Source of the DNA: Geminicoccaceae bacterium
GTDB lineage: Bacteria > Pseudomonadota > Alphaproteobacteria > Geminicoccales > Geminicoccaceae
Assembly: GCA_025999455.1 (NCBI GenBank)
Contig: AP024683.1
Coordinates: forward strand, 2,053,501 to 2,117,500
Reading direction: 5' to 3'
DNA length: 64,000 bases
The translations under genes were made by a program, and so were the position numbers. Below are positions 27,101 through 37,138 of the stretch, in pieces (position 1 is the stretch's first letter; every line of letters begins with the position of its first letter). The notes beneath the pieces are model-generated. The model ran no database searches and was not told the origin of the DNA. It saw nothing but the letters and a program-made list of their open reading frames with translations.

Positions 27101-27433
27101 TCAGTTCCGCTCCGGCACGATCCGCAGGAGCGCGCGGCGGGTGCCGGTTGCGGCGTCGACCACGGCGAGATAGTCCTGCCCGGCCGGGGTGCGCAGCAGG
27201 AGCACGATCCGGTCCTGATCGCTCACGAGGTCGAGGATCGCGGCACCGGCCGGCAGTGCCAGATCGGCGACGATCGGCGCGGGCGGGGCGCTCGGCGGTG
27301 GGGCGGCGGTCGGCGCGTCGCGCGCGACCCCGGTCGCGAGCAGCCAGAAGAGGACCGCGCTGCCGGCCAGGATGGCGATCCCGGCGAGCACGACGAAGAG
27401 CTTGAGAGCCCGGACCCAGGGATCGGCGAGCAT
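27101..27433 (-). CDS. Small membrane-anchored protein (DUF6476-like)
   Basis: A protein of 110 aa from ATG 27433 with CCGGAG seven bases upstream. One N-terminal transmembrane helix (LKLFVVLAGIAILAGSAVLFWLLA) is followed by a Pro-rich linker and a small beta-strand domain (VSDQDRIVLLLRTPAGQDYLAVVD). This matches a family I recall as lying next to rluD in many alphaproteobacteria (DUF6476). Its function is unknown. It is divergent from rluD with 51 bp between starts. Confidence 0.75.
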   Translation of the reverse strand: MLADPWVRALKLFVVLAGIAILAGSAVLFWLLATGVARDAPTAAPPPSAPPAPIVADLALPAGAAILDLVSDQDRIVLLLRTPAGQDYLAVVDAATGTRRALLRIVPERN

Positions 27434-27484
27434 GCGGAACTCCGGAGGTCGCGGCCGCGCGGGCGGCCTCGTGGTCGGTGCGCC

Positions 27485-28444
27485 ATGAGCGGGGAGGAGC
27501 GGCTCGAGCGGCTCGAGGTCGGCGCCGAGGAGGTCGGGGAGCGGCTCGACCGGCTGCTCGGCAAGAAGCTCGCCGACCTCTCCCGCTCGCGCATCAAGGC
27601 GCTCGTCCTCGAAGGCCGGGTGACGCGCGCCGGCCAGGTGTTAGCCGAGCCGGGGGCGCGCGTGAAGCCGGGCCCGCCGATCGAGGTGCGGGTGCCCGCA
27701 CCGGTCGAGGCGCGACCGCGCCCCGAGGCCGTGCCGCTCGACATCCTCTTCGAGGACGAGCACCTGCTCGTCATCGTCAAGCCGGCGGGCCAGGTCGTCC
27801 ATCCCGCCCCCGGGCACGCCGAAGGCACGCTCGTCAACGCGCTCCTCGCCCATTGCGGCGACAGCCTCTCCGGGATCGGCGGGGTGCGCCGGCCGGGCAT
27901 CGTCCACCGGCTCGACCGCGACGTCTCGGGCGTGCTCGTCGTCGCCAAGCACGACCTGCCGCATCGCGGCCTCGCCGCGCAGTTCACCGTCCACAGCATC
28001 GAGCGGATCTACGAGGCGATCGTCTGGGGTGTCCCGGCCATGGCGAGCGGCCGGATCGACCGACCGATCGGCCGCGACCCGCGCGACCGGCTCAAGATGG
28101 CGGTGGTCGAGGGCGGCAAGCGCGCCGTCACCCGCTGGCGCCTCCTGGAGGCCGCCGGCACCCGGGCGAGCCGGCTCGAGCTCGTCCTCGAGACCGGCCG
28201 GACGCACCAGATCCGCGTCCATCTCGCGAGCCTCGGCCATCCGATCCTGGGCGACCGGGTCTACGGGCCGCGCCGGCCGGCCGGGCTGCCGCCCGAGGTG
28301 CGGGCGCGGATCGACGCCCTCGACCGGCTGGCGCTGCACGCCCGCGAGCTCGCCTTCACCCACCCCGTGACCGGCGTGCGACTCCGCTTCACCGCACCCG
28401 TGCCGGAACTGTTCGGCGAGTTGCTTGCGCTCCTGCGCACCTAG
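27485..28444 (+). CDS. rluD: RluD-family 23S rRNA pseudouridine synthase
   Basis: A protein of 319 aa with ATG at 27485. An S4 RNA-binding domain occupies about residues 16-75 (ERLDRLLGKKLADLSRSRIKALV). The catalytic domain contains HRLDRDVSGVLVVAK with the essential Asp, then TGRTHQIRVHLASLGHPILGD and the closing HARELAFTHPVTG. RluD modifies helix 69 of 23S rRNA. RluA-family relatives are similar, so exact specificity is inferred. rpoH follows 99 bp downstream, a common alphaproteobacterial order. Confidence 0.92.
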   Translation: MSGEERLERLEVGAEEVGERLDRLLGKKLADLSRSRIKALVLEGRVTRAGQVLAEPGARVKPGPPIEVRVPAPVEARPRPEAVPLDILFEDEHLLVIVKPAGQVVHPAPGHAEGTLVNALLAHCGDSLSGIGGVRRPGIVHRLDRDVSGVLVVAKHDLPHRGLAAQFTVHSIERIYEAIVWGVPAMASGRIDRPIGRDPRDRLKMAVVEGGKRAVTRWRLLEAAGTRASRLELVLETGRTHQIRVHLASLGHPILGDRVYGPRRPAGLPPEVRARIDALDRLALHARELAFTHPVTGVRLRFTAPVPELFGELLALLRT

Positions 28445-28543
28445 GCTAAGCTTCGCCGGGATTTCGAGGCGCGGTGTGCGGCCGCGCGGCGGTTCGTCCG
28501 GGACACCCGGTCGCGTGGGCCGTCTTCGAGGAGCAGCGTTCCG

Positions 28544-29467
28544 ATGGCCAGCCTTCCGATCGTACCCGCCGAGGGCAGCGGGCTCGCACGCTATCTCGAA
28601 GAGATCCGCCGCTTCCCGATGTTGGACGCGGACGAAGAATACATGCTGGCCAAGCGCTGGCGCGAGCACGGCGACGTCGAGGCGGCGCACAAGCTCGTGA
28701 CCAGCCACCTCCGCCTGGTCGCCAAGATCGCCATGGGCTACCGCGGCTACGGCTTGCCCATGAACGAGATCATCTCCGAGGGCAACGTCGGCCTCATGCA
28801 GGCGGTCAAGCGGTTCGAGCCGGACAAGGGCTTCCGCCTCGCCACCTACGCCATGTGGTGGATCCGCGCGGCGATCCAGGAATACATCCTGCATTCCTGG
28901 TCGCTCGTGAAGCTCGGCACGACCGCCGCGCAGAAGAAGCTCTTCTTCAATTTGCGCCGGCTCAAGAGCCAGATGCAGGCGATCGAGGGCGGCGATCTCT
29001 CGCCCGAGATGGTCAAGCAGATCGCCGAGACGCTCGAAGTGACCGAGCAAGAGGTCATCGAGATGAACCGCCGGCTCGAAGGGCCGGACCATTCGCTCAA
29101 CGCGGCGCTCCGGACCGACAGCGAGAGCGAATGGCAGGATTGGCTCGTCGACGAGCGGGCCGGCCAGGAGAGCGAGCTCGCCGAGGCCGACGAGCTCGAG
29201 CACCGCAGGGCGCTGCTCGCCGAGGCCATGAAGGTCTTGAACGAGCGCGAGCGGCACATCTTGACCGAACGACGGCTCAAGGAGGAGCCGGCGACCCTCG
29301 AGGAGCTCTCGGCCAAGTACGGGATCTCGCGCGAGCGGGTGCGGCAGATCGAGGTGCGCGCCTTCGAGAAGCTGCAGAAGGCCATGCAGGCGGCCGAGGC
29401 CGAGCTCGCCCGGCAAGCCGCGGCCCGGCCTCTGCCGAGCCTGCCTCCGCCGCCGGCGACCGACTGA
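28544..29467 (+). CDS. rpoH: RNA polymerase sigma factor RpoH (sigma-32)
   Basis: A protein of 307 aa, ATG at 28544. Region 1.2 has ARYLEEIRRFPMLDADEE, region 2 has LVTSHLRLVAKIAMGYRGYG and RLATYAMWWIRAAIQEYIL. The RpoH box reads QKKLFFNLRRLK, and region 4.2 has SAKYGISRERVRQIEVRAF. RpoH drives heat-shock genes; the hsp20 gene 4 kb upstream has a plausible RpoH promoter. The roughly 100-bp leader may hold translational control, but I cannot see a clear thermometer. Confidence 0.97.
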   Translation: MASLPIVPAEGSGLARYLEEIRRFPMLDADEEYMLAKRWREHGDVEAAHKLVTSHLRLVAKIAMGYRGYGLPMNEIISEGNVGLMQAVKRFEPDKGFRLATYAMWWIRAAIQEYILHSWSLVKLGTTAAQKKLFFNLRRLKSQMQAIEGGDLSPEMVKQIAETLEVTEQEVIEMNRRLEGPDHSLNAALRTDSESEWQDWLVDERAGQESELAEADELEHRRALLAEAMKVLNERERHILTERRLKEEPATLEELSAKYGISRERVRQIEVRAFEKLQKAMQAAEAELARQAAARPLPSLPPPPATD

Positions 29468-30106
29468 GCGGCCCGGGACAGGGCCGGTCCCCGGCGGCGG
29501 ACCCGGCCGACGATCGCCCCGGCGCGAGCCGCCGATTCGCCCCCGGGCACGGTTCGTTCGTCGCCGCGCGCGGCCACGCCTTCGACCGAAGGTGGGGCGC
29601 GTGGTCGGCCGGGTCGCGGTTGACGACCGGTCCCCGACTCCCGTCCGGCTCGGCTCCCTCTGAACGATCGCTCGACGGCCCCCCGCCGACGACCGAAAGG
29701 AGCGGGATCCGGCGTGGCGGAGCCCGGGTCGGCCTTCGGATTCGACCGGCCCGCACGTTCTGCGGACCCGCCTTTCGCCTCCGCTCGCCGGTCCGCTCGT
29801 TCCCGCCACCGCTGCGCTACGATCCCGCTCGGACCCCGTGGCGGCCTCGGTCGCCGGCTCGGCCGTGATCGCCGATCGGGGACGCGATCGCTGGCGTGAC
29901 CTGCCGAGGTCGGTTCAACCCTCGTCGGATCTCGGCGTGAAAACCGTCACCGCGTGTCGGACCGTCTCCCGAGAAAGCTGCATTCGGTACCGGGTCCGGA
30001 CCGCGAGCACGGAAAGGCGTGCCGAACTCGGCGTGGCACCTGGCCCGTCCCGAGCGCTCGCGGGCAGGTCCGCCGGTCGGCGGACGCCGGGTGCCTCGCC
30101 CGCGGA
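29468..30106 (+). other. Gene-free stretch of 639 bp downstream of rpoH
   Basis: I see no convincing gene on either strand. The open frames here have codon-scrambled, Arg/Pro/Ser-rich products and no ribosome site. Near 29481-29510 an imperfect inverted repeat (GGCCGGTCC against GGACCCGGCC) follows rpoH and could help end transcription, although there is no U-tract. In a chromosome where most gaps are under 100 bp, this length is unusual and could hold a small RNA. Confidence 0.5.
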
Positions 30107-30682
30107 TCAGGCGCGGCCGGCGGCGGAGGAGAGCGCGACCGGGTCGACGCCGAGCCGGGCGAGTGCGCGCTGCCACTTGCTCTCGTCGTCGCCGCCGAAG
30201 ACGAGCTCCTCGTCGGCCGGCGCGACGAGCCAGCCGTTCGCCTGGATCTCGGCGTCGAGCTGGCCCGGCGCCCAGCCCGAATAGCCGAGCGCGAACACTT
30301 TGCGGCGCGGCCCGCTCCCCTCGGCGATCGCCTTCAGCACGTCGACCGTCGCGGTGAGCGCGAAGCGGTCGTCGATGACGAGCGTGTTCTCCTGCACGTA
30401 GTCGCAAGAATGGAGGACGAAGCCGCGCCCGGTCTCGACCGGCCCGCCCACGTGGACCTTCTCGCCGGAAAGGTCGATCTCGGGGCGGATCCCGAGCTGC
30501 TCGACGACCTTCGGCAACGACACGCCCTGGGCGATCTGGTTGACGACGAGGCCCATCGCGCCCTGGGGCGAGTGCGCGCAGAGATAGATGACGGTTTTGG
30601 CGAAGCGGGGATCCGGCATGCCCGGCATGGCGATCAGCAACATGCCGGTGAGATGCCCCTGTTCGTTGGCGATCTTGGCCAT
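30107..30682 (-). CDS. YqgE/AlgH family protein, likely independent internal start
   Basis: A protein of 191 aa if started at ATG 30682-30680, the normal length for this family. The domain begins [18 protein letters not shown] and includes [36 protein letters not shown] and [19 protein letters not shown], all YqgE hallmarks. Function is unclear in the family. It lies in the same frame as the upstream transglycosylase, without any stop between. I favour a separate protein because YqgE is normally free-standing and cytoplasmic, but the ribosome site is weak. Confidence 0.75.
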   Translation of the reverse strand: MAKIANEQGHLTGMLLIAMPGMPDPRFAKTVIYLCAHSPQGAMGLVVNQIAQGVSLPKVVEQLGIRPEIDLSGEKVHVGGPVETGRGFVLHSCDYVQENTLVIDDRFALTATVDVLKAIAEGSGPRRKVFALGYSGWAPGQLDAEIQANGWLVAPADEELVFGGDDESKWQRALARLGVDPVALSSAAGRA

Positions 30683-31972
30683 GACTTCGACATAGGCCTG
30701 CACCGCTCGCCGCTCAAGACACGTGTCTCGCGGCCGCGAAGGCCCGGGCCAGCTCTCGAGGTGAGCGATCCGTGGCCCGAGAGGCTCGTCACGCCGGGCG
30801 AGAGAGGGTGCGCGCCGAGCGCGCTGCCCCGTTCGCCCTTCGGGACCGCGTACGGCCTCGCTCGTCACTCTCCGACGCGAGGTCGAGCGGCTCGGATCGG
30901 CCTCCGCGCCCCACCGAACGTCGCGGCGGACGCCCCGGCCGGGGCGCGGGCGAGCCGGCGGCCGGCTGCTGGAAGGCGTCGGGGCGGGCTCCGGACGGGC
31001 CGGCCGGACCGGGATCAGCCCGGGGATCCGCCCGGGCCCGGCCAGGACCACGGGCCTTCCCGGCCCCGCGAAAACCCGCGGCCGCGGCAAGAGCGCGGTC
31101 GGGACCACGGCGCCGGCCGCCGGCTCGGCCGAAGCCGGGTCGAGGGCGGCGAGGATCTCGGCCGGCGGGCGCGGCAGGGGCGCACCCGGCAAGGTCGAGC
31201 CGAGCTGCAGCCACCGCCAGGTCTGCCGGGCCGCCAAGCGGTTGACGGCCTGGAGGGCGGCCCGCTCGATCGCCGCGTCGCGCAGGGGCGTCACGGCCAG
31301 GGGTCGGGCGGGGGGCGGAGTGCGGGCAAGGCGCGCGGTCGTGGAAACGGCCGGGGCGGCCGACCGGCCCGGCGGGTCGACGCGCGGCGAAAGCTCGCCA
31401 CCGAGGGCCGCCCAATGGCGCCAGACCCGCTCGCGATAGGCGAGGCCACGGTCGGGATCGCGCGAATGGTAGCGCTCGACCGCGAGCTCCCACGAGCCCG
31501 CCTCTTCCCGCAAGGTGGCGAGGAAGGCCGCGGCATAAGCCGCGTTGGTCTCGGGATCGAAGGCCGAATCGAGGTCGGGGAAGGCGTTGGCGTGCCAACC
31601 CAGATTGATCTGCAGGCAACCCACGTCGATGTTCGTCCGCCCTTGGGCGCGCAGCCGTTCGACGTGGCGGATCGCCTCGGCTTTGCTCGGAAGATAGATC
31701 CCCTCGCCGCCGGCATTGACGGTCCAGGGCCAGGGCAGGACGGTGCCGCGGTCGGGATCGTAACGGCCCGATTCGGCGAGCGCGACCGCCTGGAGGAGCC
31801 CGGCGGGCAGGCCTTCGGCCCGTTCGATCCGGGCGATCCGGTCGAGGCAGAGGAGGGCGTCCGGAAGCGGCTCGGCCGGAACCCGCGCCGCCCTCGCGGG
31901 CCCGCCCGCGAGGAGGGCGAGCAGGAGGCAAAAGGCCGCGAGCGCGCGGATCGGGCGAAGGTCGGGGGCCAA
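30107..31972 (-). CDS. Lytic transglycosylase domain in frame with YqgE/AlgH (621-aa continuous frame)
   Basis: One open frame from TTG 31972 (GAGGAGG upstream) to 30107. The N-terminus is a signal peptide ([19 protein letters not shown]) followed by an SLT-type transglycosylase domain: catalytic Glu in [28 protein letters not shown] and [14 protein letters not shown] long Pro/Arg-rich region without visible domain follows (about residues 200-430), then a complete YqgE domain. No stop separates them. Either a genuine fusion exists or the transglycosylase end has lost its stop by mutation or sequence error. A secreted enzyme joined to a cytoplasmic-type domain is odd. Confidence 0.6.
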   Translation of the reverse strand: MAPDLRPIRALAAFCLLLALLAGGPARAARVPAEPLPDALLCLDRIARIERAEGLPAGLLQAVALAESGRYDPDRGTVLPWPWTVNAGGEGIYLPSKAEAIRHVERLRAQGRTNIDVGCLQINLGWHANAFPDLDSAFDPETNAAYAAAFLATLREEAGSWELAVERYHSRDPDRGLAYRERVWRHWAALGGELSPRVDPPGRSAAPAVSTTARLARTPPPARPLAVTPLRDAAIERAALQAVNRLAARQTWRWLQLGSTLPGAPLPRPPAEILAALDPASAEPAAGAVVPTALLPRPRVFAGPGRPVVLAGPGRIPGLIPVRPARPEPAPTPSSSRPPARPRPGRGVRRDVRWGAEADPSRSTSRRRVTSEAVRGPEGRTGQRARRAPSLARRDEPLGPRIAHLESWPGPSRPRDTCLERRAVQAYVEVMAKIANEQGHLTGMLLIAMPGMPDPRFAKTVIYLCAHSPQGAMGLVVNQIAQGVSLPKVVEQLGIRPEIDLSGEKVHVGGPVETGRGFVLHSCDYVQENTLVIDDRFALTATVDVLKAIAEGSGPRRKVFALGYSGWAPGQLDAEIQANGWLVAPADEELVFGGDDESKWQRALARLGVDPVALSSAAGRA

Positions 31973-32146
31973 GGAGCCTCCTCGGTCGCTGATGCCGGCA
32001 CCGTCGCCGGCCCGCCCCTCCTACGCCCGTTCGGTTGAGAAAGCGTGAACGGCATCGCTCGCCGCGCGGTTGCCGCCGGCCGGTCGGCGGGCCATGTTCC
32101 GCCCGCCGGCGCGGGCCGGCCGAACCGAGACCAGGAGATCCGCCTC

Positions 32147-32632
32147 ATGCCCATCACCGTCGGCGACCGTTTGCCCGATGCGACCTTCAAGGTCCGGACC
32201 CCGGACGGGCTCAAGGACGTGACCGTGCAGGAGCTCACGGCCGGCAAGAAAGTCGTGCTGTTCGCCGTGCCGGGCGCCTTCACCCCGACCTGCCACGCCA
32301 AGCACGTGCCCTCGTTTTTGGCCCATCTCGACGCCTTCAAGGCCAAGGGCGTCGACACGGTGGCCTGCGTGGCGGTCAACGACGCCTTCGTCCTCGACGC
32401 CTGGGCGAAGGCCAACGGCGCCGAGGGCAAGATCCTCTTCCTGGCCGACGGCAACGCGACCTTCACCAAGGCGATCGGCCTCGACTTCGACGGCTCGGGC
32501 GTGGGCCTCGGCACCCGCTCGAAGCGCTATGCCATGTACGTCGAGGACGGGGTGGTGAAGGTGTTGAACGTCGAGGATTCGCCGGGCGTCATGGACCGCT
32601 CGAGCGCCGAGACGCTCCTCGCCCAGATCTGA
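32147..32632 (+). CDS. Peroxiredoxin (Prx5/thiol peroxidase type)
   Basis: A protein of 161 aa with ATG at 32147 and AGGAG about ten bases upstream. The peroxidatic Cys49 is in [17 protein letters not shown], the Prx5-type active site. [18 protein letters not shown] and [18 protein letters not shown] follow the family. It reduces peroxides using thioredoxin or glutaredoxin. The 3' end overlaps the convergent rnhA by 44 bp. This neighbourhood with rnhA-thrB-ispH is common in alphaproteobacteria as I recall it. Confidence 0.94.
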   Translation: MPITVGDRLPDATFKVRTPDGLKDVTVQELTAGKKVVLFAVPGAFTPTCHAKHVPSFLAHLDAFKAKGVDTVACVAVNDAFVLDAWAKANGAEGKILFLADGNATFTKAIGLDFDGSGVGLGTRSKRYAMYVEDGVVKVLNVEDSPGVMDRSSAETLLAQI

Positions 32633-33164
32633 GGCTCGGTGCGGGGCCGGCCGCGGCCGCCCGTGCGGGCTCGGACGTCGCCGCCTCCGCACCGGCCCGC
32701 CCGGCCTCCGCGGCCCGGCGGATCGCTTCCCGGGCGAGGCGGTCGACCCGCTCGTTGTCGGGATCGCCCGCATGGCCGCGGGTCCAGGTCCACTCGACCC
32801 GGTGGCGGGTGGCCGCCCGTTCGAGCCGCTGCCAGAGATCGAGGTTCTTGACGGGCTTCTTGTCGGCGGTTCGCCAGCCGCGTGCCTTCCAGGCCGGCAG
32901 CCAACTCGTGATGCCTTGGCGCAGATAGTCGCTGTCGGTCACGAGCCGCACCCGCATCGGCCGCTTCAAGGCCTCGAGAGCGGCGATGGCGGCCATGAGC
33001 TCCATCCGGTTGTTGGTGGTCGAGGGCTCGCTGCCGACGAGCTCGCACTCGTGGCCGCGCCAGCGCAGCAGAGCCGCCCAGCCGCCCGGGCCGGGATTGC
33101 CGCTGCAGGCCCCGTCGGTGTGGATCTCGACGAGGTCGTCCTCGCCGGGTTCAGTCGAGGCCAT
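32589..33164 (-). CDS. rnhA: Ribonuclease HI
   Basis: A protein of 191 aa from ATG 33164, 14 bp inside the end of thrB. RNase HI cuts RNA in RNA-DNA hybrids. The catalytic residues are visible in [38 protein letters not shown] and [15 protein letters not shown]. The family core ends near residue 150; the last 40 residues ([21 protein letters not shown]) are a low-complexity tail that overlaps the peroxiredoxin gene, probably from loss of an original stop. Confidence 0.95.
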   Translation of the reverse strand: MASTEPGEDDLVEIHTDGACSGNPGPGGWAALLRWRGHECELVGSEPSTTNNRMELMAAIAALEALKRPMRVRLVTDSDYLRQGITSWLPAWKARGWRTADKKPVKNLDLWQRLERAATRHRVEWTWTRGHAGDPDNERVDRLAREAIRRAAEAGRAGAEAATSEPARAAAAGPAPSLRSGRGASRRSSGP

Positions 33165-34113
33165 AGGCCGAAGGCCCCGACACGCTCCGGTGGAAGCGCA
33201 GCTTCGCCAGATATTCGAGCGGGTCCTTGGGCTTCACGAGTGCCCCGGGCACCCGGTTGAGCCAGTCGTAGAGGCGGGTCGAAAGGAACCGCAGCGCCGC
33301 GCCGCGGGCGAGCACCGGCAAGGCCTCGACCTCGCCCGGGGCGAGCGGCCGGCGGGCCCGATAGCCGGTCAGAAGTGCCCGCGCTTTCGTGACGTTGAAC
33401 GCCCCGTCGGTCTCGAAGCACCAGGCATTGAGGCAGATCGCCAAGTCGTAGGCCAAGATGTCGTCGCAGGCGAAATAGAAGTCGATGAGACCGCTGACCC
33501 GCTCGCCTTCGAAGAACACGTTGTCGGGGAAGAGGTCGGCGTGGATCACGCCTTCCGGCAGCCCACGCGGCCAGGCCCGCTCGAGCGTCTCGAGCTCGAC
33601 CTGGAGCTCGCCCGCGAGGCCCTCGGCGACCTCGTCGGCGCGCGACCGGCTGGCTTCGAGGAGCCGCCGCCAGCCCGAAGGCCCGAGCGCGTTGGCCCGA
33701 TGGAGGGCGAAGCCGCGGCCGGCCAGGTGCATCGCGGCGAGCGCCCCACCGACCGCGGCGCAATGGCCGGGCTCGATCCGCCGCACGCTCCGGCCGTCCA
33801 AGAAGCTCACGATCGCCGCGGGCTTGCCCGCGAGGGTCCGCAACATCGCCCCGTCGCGGCCGCGGACCGGCAAGGGGCAGGGCAGGCCGTGCTCGGCCAG
33901 ATGGAGCATCAAACCCAGGAAGAAGGGCAGGTCGGCCGGATCGACCCGCTTCTCGTAGATCGTCAAGATGAACCGGCCGAGCGTGGTCTCGAGCCGGTAG
34001 TTCGTGTTCTCGACCCCCTCGGTGATGCCGACCAGGGACAAGGGCTCGCCCAGATCGTAGGCCGCGAGGAACCGGGCGAGCTCGGCCTCGTCGACCGCGG
34101 TGTAGACGGCCAT
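33151..34113 (-). CDS. thrB: Homoserine kinase (type II, APH fold)
   Basis: A protein of 320 aa from ATG 34113, four bases after the ispH stop. ThrB phosphorylates homoserine for threonine synthesis. It is the alphaproteobacterial aminoglycoside-phosphotransferase-like type: [19 protein letters not shown] near the N-terminus, catalytic loop [14 protein letters not shown], and the metal site [19 protein letters not shown] start 13 codons upstream is possible but would overlap ispH. It is in an operon with ispH and rnhA. Confidence 0.95.
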   Translation of the reverse strand: MAVYTAVDEAELARFLAAYDLGEPLSLVGITEGVENTNYRLETTLGRFILTIYEKRVDPADLPFFLGLMLHLAEHGLPCPLPVRGRDGAMLRTLAGKPAAIVSFLDGRSVRRIEPGHCAAVGGALAAMHLAGRGFALHRANALGPSGWRRLLEASRSRADEVAEGLAGELQVELETLERAWPRGLPEGVIHADLFPDNVFFEGERVSGLIDFYFACDDILAYDLAICLNAWCFETDGAFNVTKARALLTGYRARRPLAPGEVEALPVLARGAALRFLSTRLYDWLNRVPGALVKPKDPLEYLAKLRFHRSVSGPSAYGLD

Positions 34114-34117
34114 CGGC

Positions 34118-35101
34118 TCAGCCGGCGTTCCGAGCTTCGGCCGGCTCCGCACGACGCGGGATGGGCGGCGGCTTGAAGGTGACCCGCTCCTCGACGAGCC
34201 GGCGCTCCTCGACCGTCACCGAGAAGCGCTCGCGGCAGGCGTCGATCACGCCCTCGACCAGGATCTCGGGCGCCGAGGCTCCGGCGGTGAGCCCGAGCCG
34301 GCGCACGCCCGCGAGCTCGGCCCAGTCGATCGCCCGGGCATCGGCGATCAGCCGGGCCTTCGGACAGCCGGCCTCGAGCGCCCGCTCGACGAGCCGGCGC
34401 GAATTCGAGGAGTTGGGCGCCCCCACCACGAGGAAGAGCTCGACCTCGGGGGCGATCGCCGCCACCGCCCGCTGCCGGTTGGTCGTGGCGTAGCAGATGT
34501 CCTCGCCGCGCGGCCCCTCGATGCCGGGGAAGCGGCGCTGCAGGACGGCCACGATCGCCGCCGTGTCGGTCAGCGACAGCGTCGTCTGGGTCGACCAGGC
34601 GAGGCGCGTCGGATCGGGCGGTTCGACCCGCTCGGCGTCCTCGACCGTCTCGATCAGGATCACCGAGCCCTCCGGCACCTGGCCCATCGTCCCTTCGACC
34701 TCGGGATGGCCGGCATGGCCCACGAGCAGCACGGTGCGGCCGGCCGCGTGGTGTCGTTCGACCTCGCGGTGGACCTTGGAGACCAAGGGGCAGGTCGCAT
34801 CGACGTGGAGGAGCCGCCGCCGGCGCGCCTCGGCCGGGACCCGCTTGGGCACGCCGTGAGCGGAGAAGACGACGAGCCCGTCGTCCGGCACCTGGTCGAG
34901 CTCGTCCACGAAGATCGCCCCTTTGCGCTCGAGCTCCTCGACCACGTGGCGGTTGTGGACGATCTCGTGGCGCACGTAGACGGGCGGGCCGTGCTCGGCC
35001 AAGGCCCGCTCGACGATCTTGATCGCCCGGTCGACCCCGGCGCAGAAGCCGCGCGGGCCGGCCAGGAGGATGGTCAGCGGCGGACGGTCGGGAGCGGCCA
35101 C
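34118..35101 (-). CDS. ispH: 4-hydroxy-3-methylbut-2-enyl diphosphate reductase
   Basis: A protein of 327 aa; the GTG at 35101 is chosen because the conserved core starts only 10 residues later ([19 protein letters not shown]). IspH makes IPP and DMAPP in the MEP pathway with a [4Fe-4S] cluster. The cluster cysteines are in [19 protein letters not shown] and [11 protein letters not shown]. Substrate residues are in [21 protein letters not shown] and [13 protein letters not shown]. First gene of ispH-thrB-rnhA. Confidence 0.96.
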   Translation of the reverse strand: MAAPDRPPLTILLAGPRGFCAGVDRAIKIVERALAEHGPPVYVRHEIVHNRHVVEELERKGAIFVDELDQVPDDGLVVFSAHGVPKRVPAEARRRRLLHVDATCPLVSKVHREVERHHAAGRTVLLVGHAGHPEVEGTMGQVPEGSVILIETVEDAERVEPPDPTRLAWSTQTTLSLTDTAAIVAVLQRRFPGIEGPRGEDICYATTNRQRAVAAIAPEVELFLVVGAPNSSNSRRLVERALEAGCPKARLIADARAIDWAELAGVRRLGLTAGASAPEILVEGVIDACRERFSVTVEERRLVEERVTFKPPPIPRRAEPAEARNAG

Positions 35102-35254
35102 GCGGCGAATCCCCGGTTGCGACGGGCGCGACCGACGACCGGCGCCCCGCGCCGTTGCTCGGATAGCACGCTCGCCCGAGCGAGGCGAGGCGGACGGGCC
35201 GGCGATGCGCCGGCGTGGGTTCCCGGGACCGCAACCGAGGCTAATTCCGCGCGC

Positions 35255-36490
35255 ATGGCACGAGCCCGGCCCTCTCCGCTCGCCGAAGGGGCGGCCCCCA
35301 CGGGGCGAGCTGCGGCCGGGCGCGGTCTCTTGGCCGTCCTCGTCCTCGCCACCGCGCTCGGCCCGTTCGCCATGCAGGTGTTCCTCCCGGCCCTGCCGGC
35401 GATCCAGGCGGGTTTCGCCGCGAGCCCGGCCGAGGCTCAGCTCGCCTTCTCGCTCTCGACGCTCGCGATCGCGCTCGCCACGCTCGTCTACGGTCCGCTC
35501 TCCGACCGGATCGGCCGGCGACCCGCGCTCACGGGCGGCCTTCTCCTCTACCTCGCCGGCACCGCGCTCTGCCTTTTCGCGTCGAGCCTCGAGCTCTTGA
35601 TCCTCGGCCGGATCGTCCAGGCCGCCGGGGGTTGTGCGGGCATGGTGCTCTCCCGCGCGATCGTCCGCGACCTCTACCCGCGCGAGCAGGCGGCCCAGGC
35701 GCTCGCCTGGATCACCATGGCGATGGTGGTGGCGCCGATGATGGCCCCGGCCCTCGGCGGCCTCCTGGTCGACGCGGCGGGTTGGCGGTCGATCTTCGCG
35801 CTCGGCCTCCTGGCCGGCCTCGTCGTCCACCTCGCTTGCCGGGCGCGGCTCGTCGAGACCGGCCGGCCGGGCGAGACCGTGGCCGGCCCCCGGGCGATGC
35901 TCGGCGCCTTCGCGATCCTGCTGCGCCACCGCGCCTTCCAGGGCTACGCTGCCCAGGCGGCCTTTTCGATGGCGGTCTTCTTCGGGTTCCTCGCCGCCGC
36001 ACCCTTCCTCGTCGTCGAGACCTATCGCCGGCCGGCGGTCGAGTACGGGCTCCTCTTCGTCCTCGTCTCGGGCGCCTTCATGGCCGGCAACTTCGCGGCG
36101 GCCCGGCTCTCCGCCCGGTTCGATAGCGAACGGATGATCCTCTGGGGCTCGGCTGGCTCGCTCGCCGGCGCCGCCCTGGCCCTCGCCCTCGCGCTTTCGG
36201 GCGTGTGGACGCCGCTCGCCCTCTTCCTGCCCACCGCCATGGGCGGCTTCGCCCAGGGCCTCGCCATGCCGAACGCGCAGGCCGCGATCGTCTCGGTCCA
36301 TCCCGGGCTCGCGGGCTCGGCTTCCGGCCTCGCCGGCTTCCTGCAGATGGCGACCGCCGCGCTCGCCGCCCAGCTCGTGGGCTCGCTCGCCACGGGCTCG
36401 CCCGTGCCCGTGACCTTCGCCATGACCCTCTGCGCCACGCTGGCGCTCCTCGGCGCCCTGCACGGGCGCGGTGGGCGCGCCGGCCGTTAA
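35255..36490 (+). CDS. Bcr/CflA-type multidrug MFS transporter
   Basis: A protein of 411 aa with ATG at 35255 and about 12 transmembrane helices. The N-terminus has [19 protein letters not shown], then the loop [17 protein letters not shown] and the fifth-helix region [25 protein letters not shown], a signature of the Bcr/CflA drug-resistance subfamily. [21 protein letters not shown] follows. It probably exports amphiphilic drugs or metabolites. Divergent from ispH with 153 bp between starts. Confidence 0.9.
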   Translation: MARARPSPLAEGAAPTGRAAAGRGLLAVLVLATALGPFAMQVFLPALPAIQAGFAASPAEAQLAFSLSTLAIALATLVYGPLSDRIGRRPALTGGLLLYLAGTALCLFASSLELLILGRIVQAAGGCAGMVLSRAIVRDLYPREQAAQALAWITMAMVVAPMMAPALGGLLVDAAGWRSIFALGLLAGLVVHLACRARLVETGRPGETVAGPRAMLGAFAILLRHRAFQGYAAQAAFSMAVFFGFLAAAPFLVVETYRRPAVEYGLLFVLVSGAFMAGNFAAARLSARFDSERMILWGSAGSLAGAALALALALSGVWTPLALFLPTAMGGFAQGLAMPNAQAAIVSVHPGLAGSASGLAGFLQMATAALAAQLVGSLATGSPVPVTFAMTLCATLALLGALHGRGGRAGR

Positions 36491-36553
36491 CGGACGAGCA
36501 ACCCGGCACCGGTAGGTTCCCGCCCGGCGAAGGGACGCGGACGGGGCAGCACG

Positions 36554-37066
36554 GTGCGGGACGCGAGCGCGCGCGAGAGCCGGCTCGACAAGCTCAAAGA
36601 GCTCATCTGCCATCCCGGGACACCGCCGGCCGAGCGGCGCGCCGCGCTCGACCGGCTCGAGGCCATGCTCACGGGGGCCGACCAGCCGGGGCCGCGCACC
36701 CGGGTCACCCGCTCGACCCGGATCGGCCGCTCGCGCCGGCCGATCCCGCTCGACGAGCTCGACCGGCTCGAGCCCTACGCGCTCGGCCGCACCCACGGCG
36801 AAGTGGTGACCGAGCTCGCCCGCGCCTGCGCGCTCTGCGCCTGTCGGCCGGACCGGATCGACCTCGGCTGGCACCCCGAGGAAGGCCCGGTCGCCGCGGT
36901 CTGTTTCCAATGCCAACCGATGCCCGACCTCGAGGCCTTCCGGCGGGCGATCGCGCTCTGGCTGCCCGAGGCCAAGGTGACGCTCTCGACCTTCGTGGCC
37001 GAAGGCGAGCGCCGGATCCTGGTTTTCCTGGCGCCCGGCTCGGGCGGCCCGCCGGGCGAGGGTTGA
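36554..37066 (+). CDS. Unknown protein with clustered cysteines
   Basis: A protein of 170 aa from GTG 36554. I do not recognise the family. The N-terminal 75 residues are basic and helical ([19 protein letters not shown], then [19 protein letters not shown]). The central part has C-x2-C-x-C followed about 25 residues later by C-x2-C ([10 protein letters not shown] and [10 protein letters not shown]), which could bind zinc. The C-terminal part looks like an alpha/beta unit ([20 protein letters not shown]). It lies between an MFS gene and a DUF1330 gene on the same strand. Confidence 0.65.
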   Translation: MRDASARESRLDKLKELICHPGTPPAERRAALDRLEAMLTGADQPGPRTRVTRSTRIGRSRRPIPLDELDRLEPYALGRTHGEVVTELARACALCACRPDRIDLGWHPEEGPVAAVCFQCQPMPDLEAFRRAIALWLPEAKVTLSTFVAEGERRILVFLAPGSGGPPGEG

Positions 37067-37138
37067 GGGCACCGGTGCGGGTGGCCGCGGCCGGCCCCGG
37101 ACGCTAGGGTCCGGCCGCGCAGCGTGGGGAGGTGCACG

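Noticed and set aside
29481-29510. Imperfect inverted repeat after rpoH as a terminator
   Set aside because: The stem has a bulge and no U-tract follows; such repeats are frequent by chance at this GC content.
29817-30407. Minus-strand frame of 196 codons partly in the gap downstream of rpoH
   Set aside because: It overlaps the YqgE coding region in another frame, and its product is low-complexity Arg/Pro/Gly.
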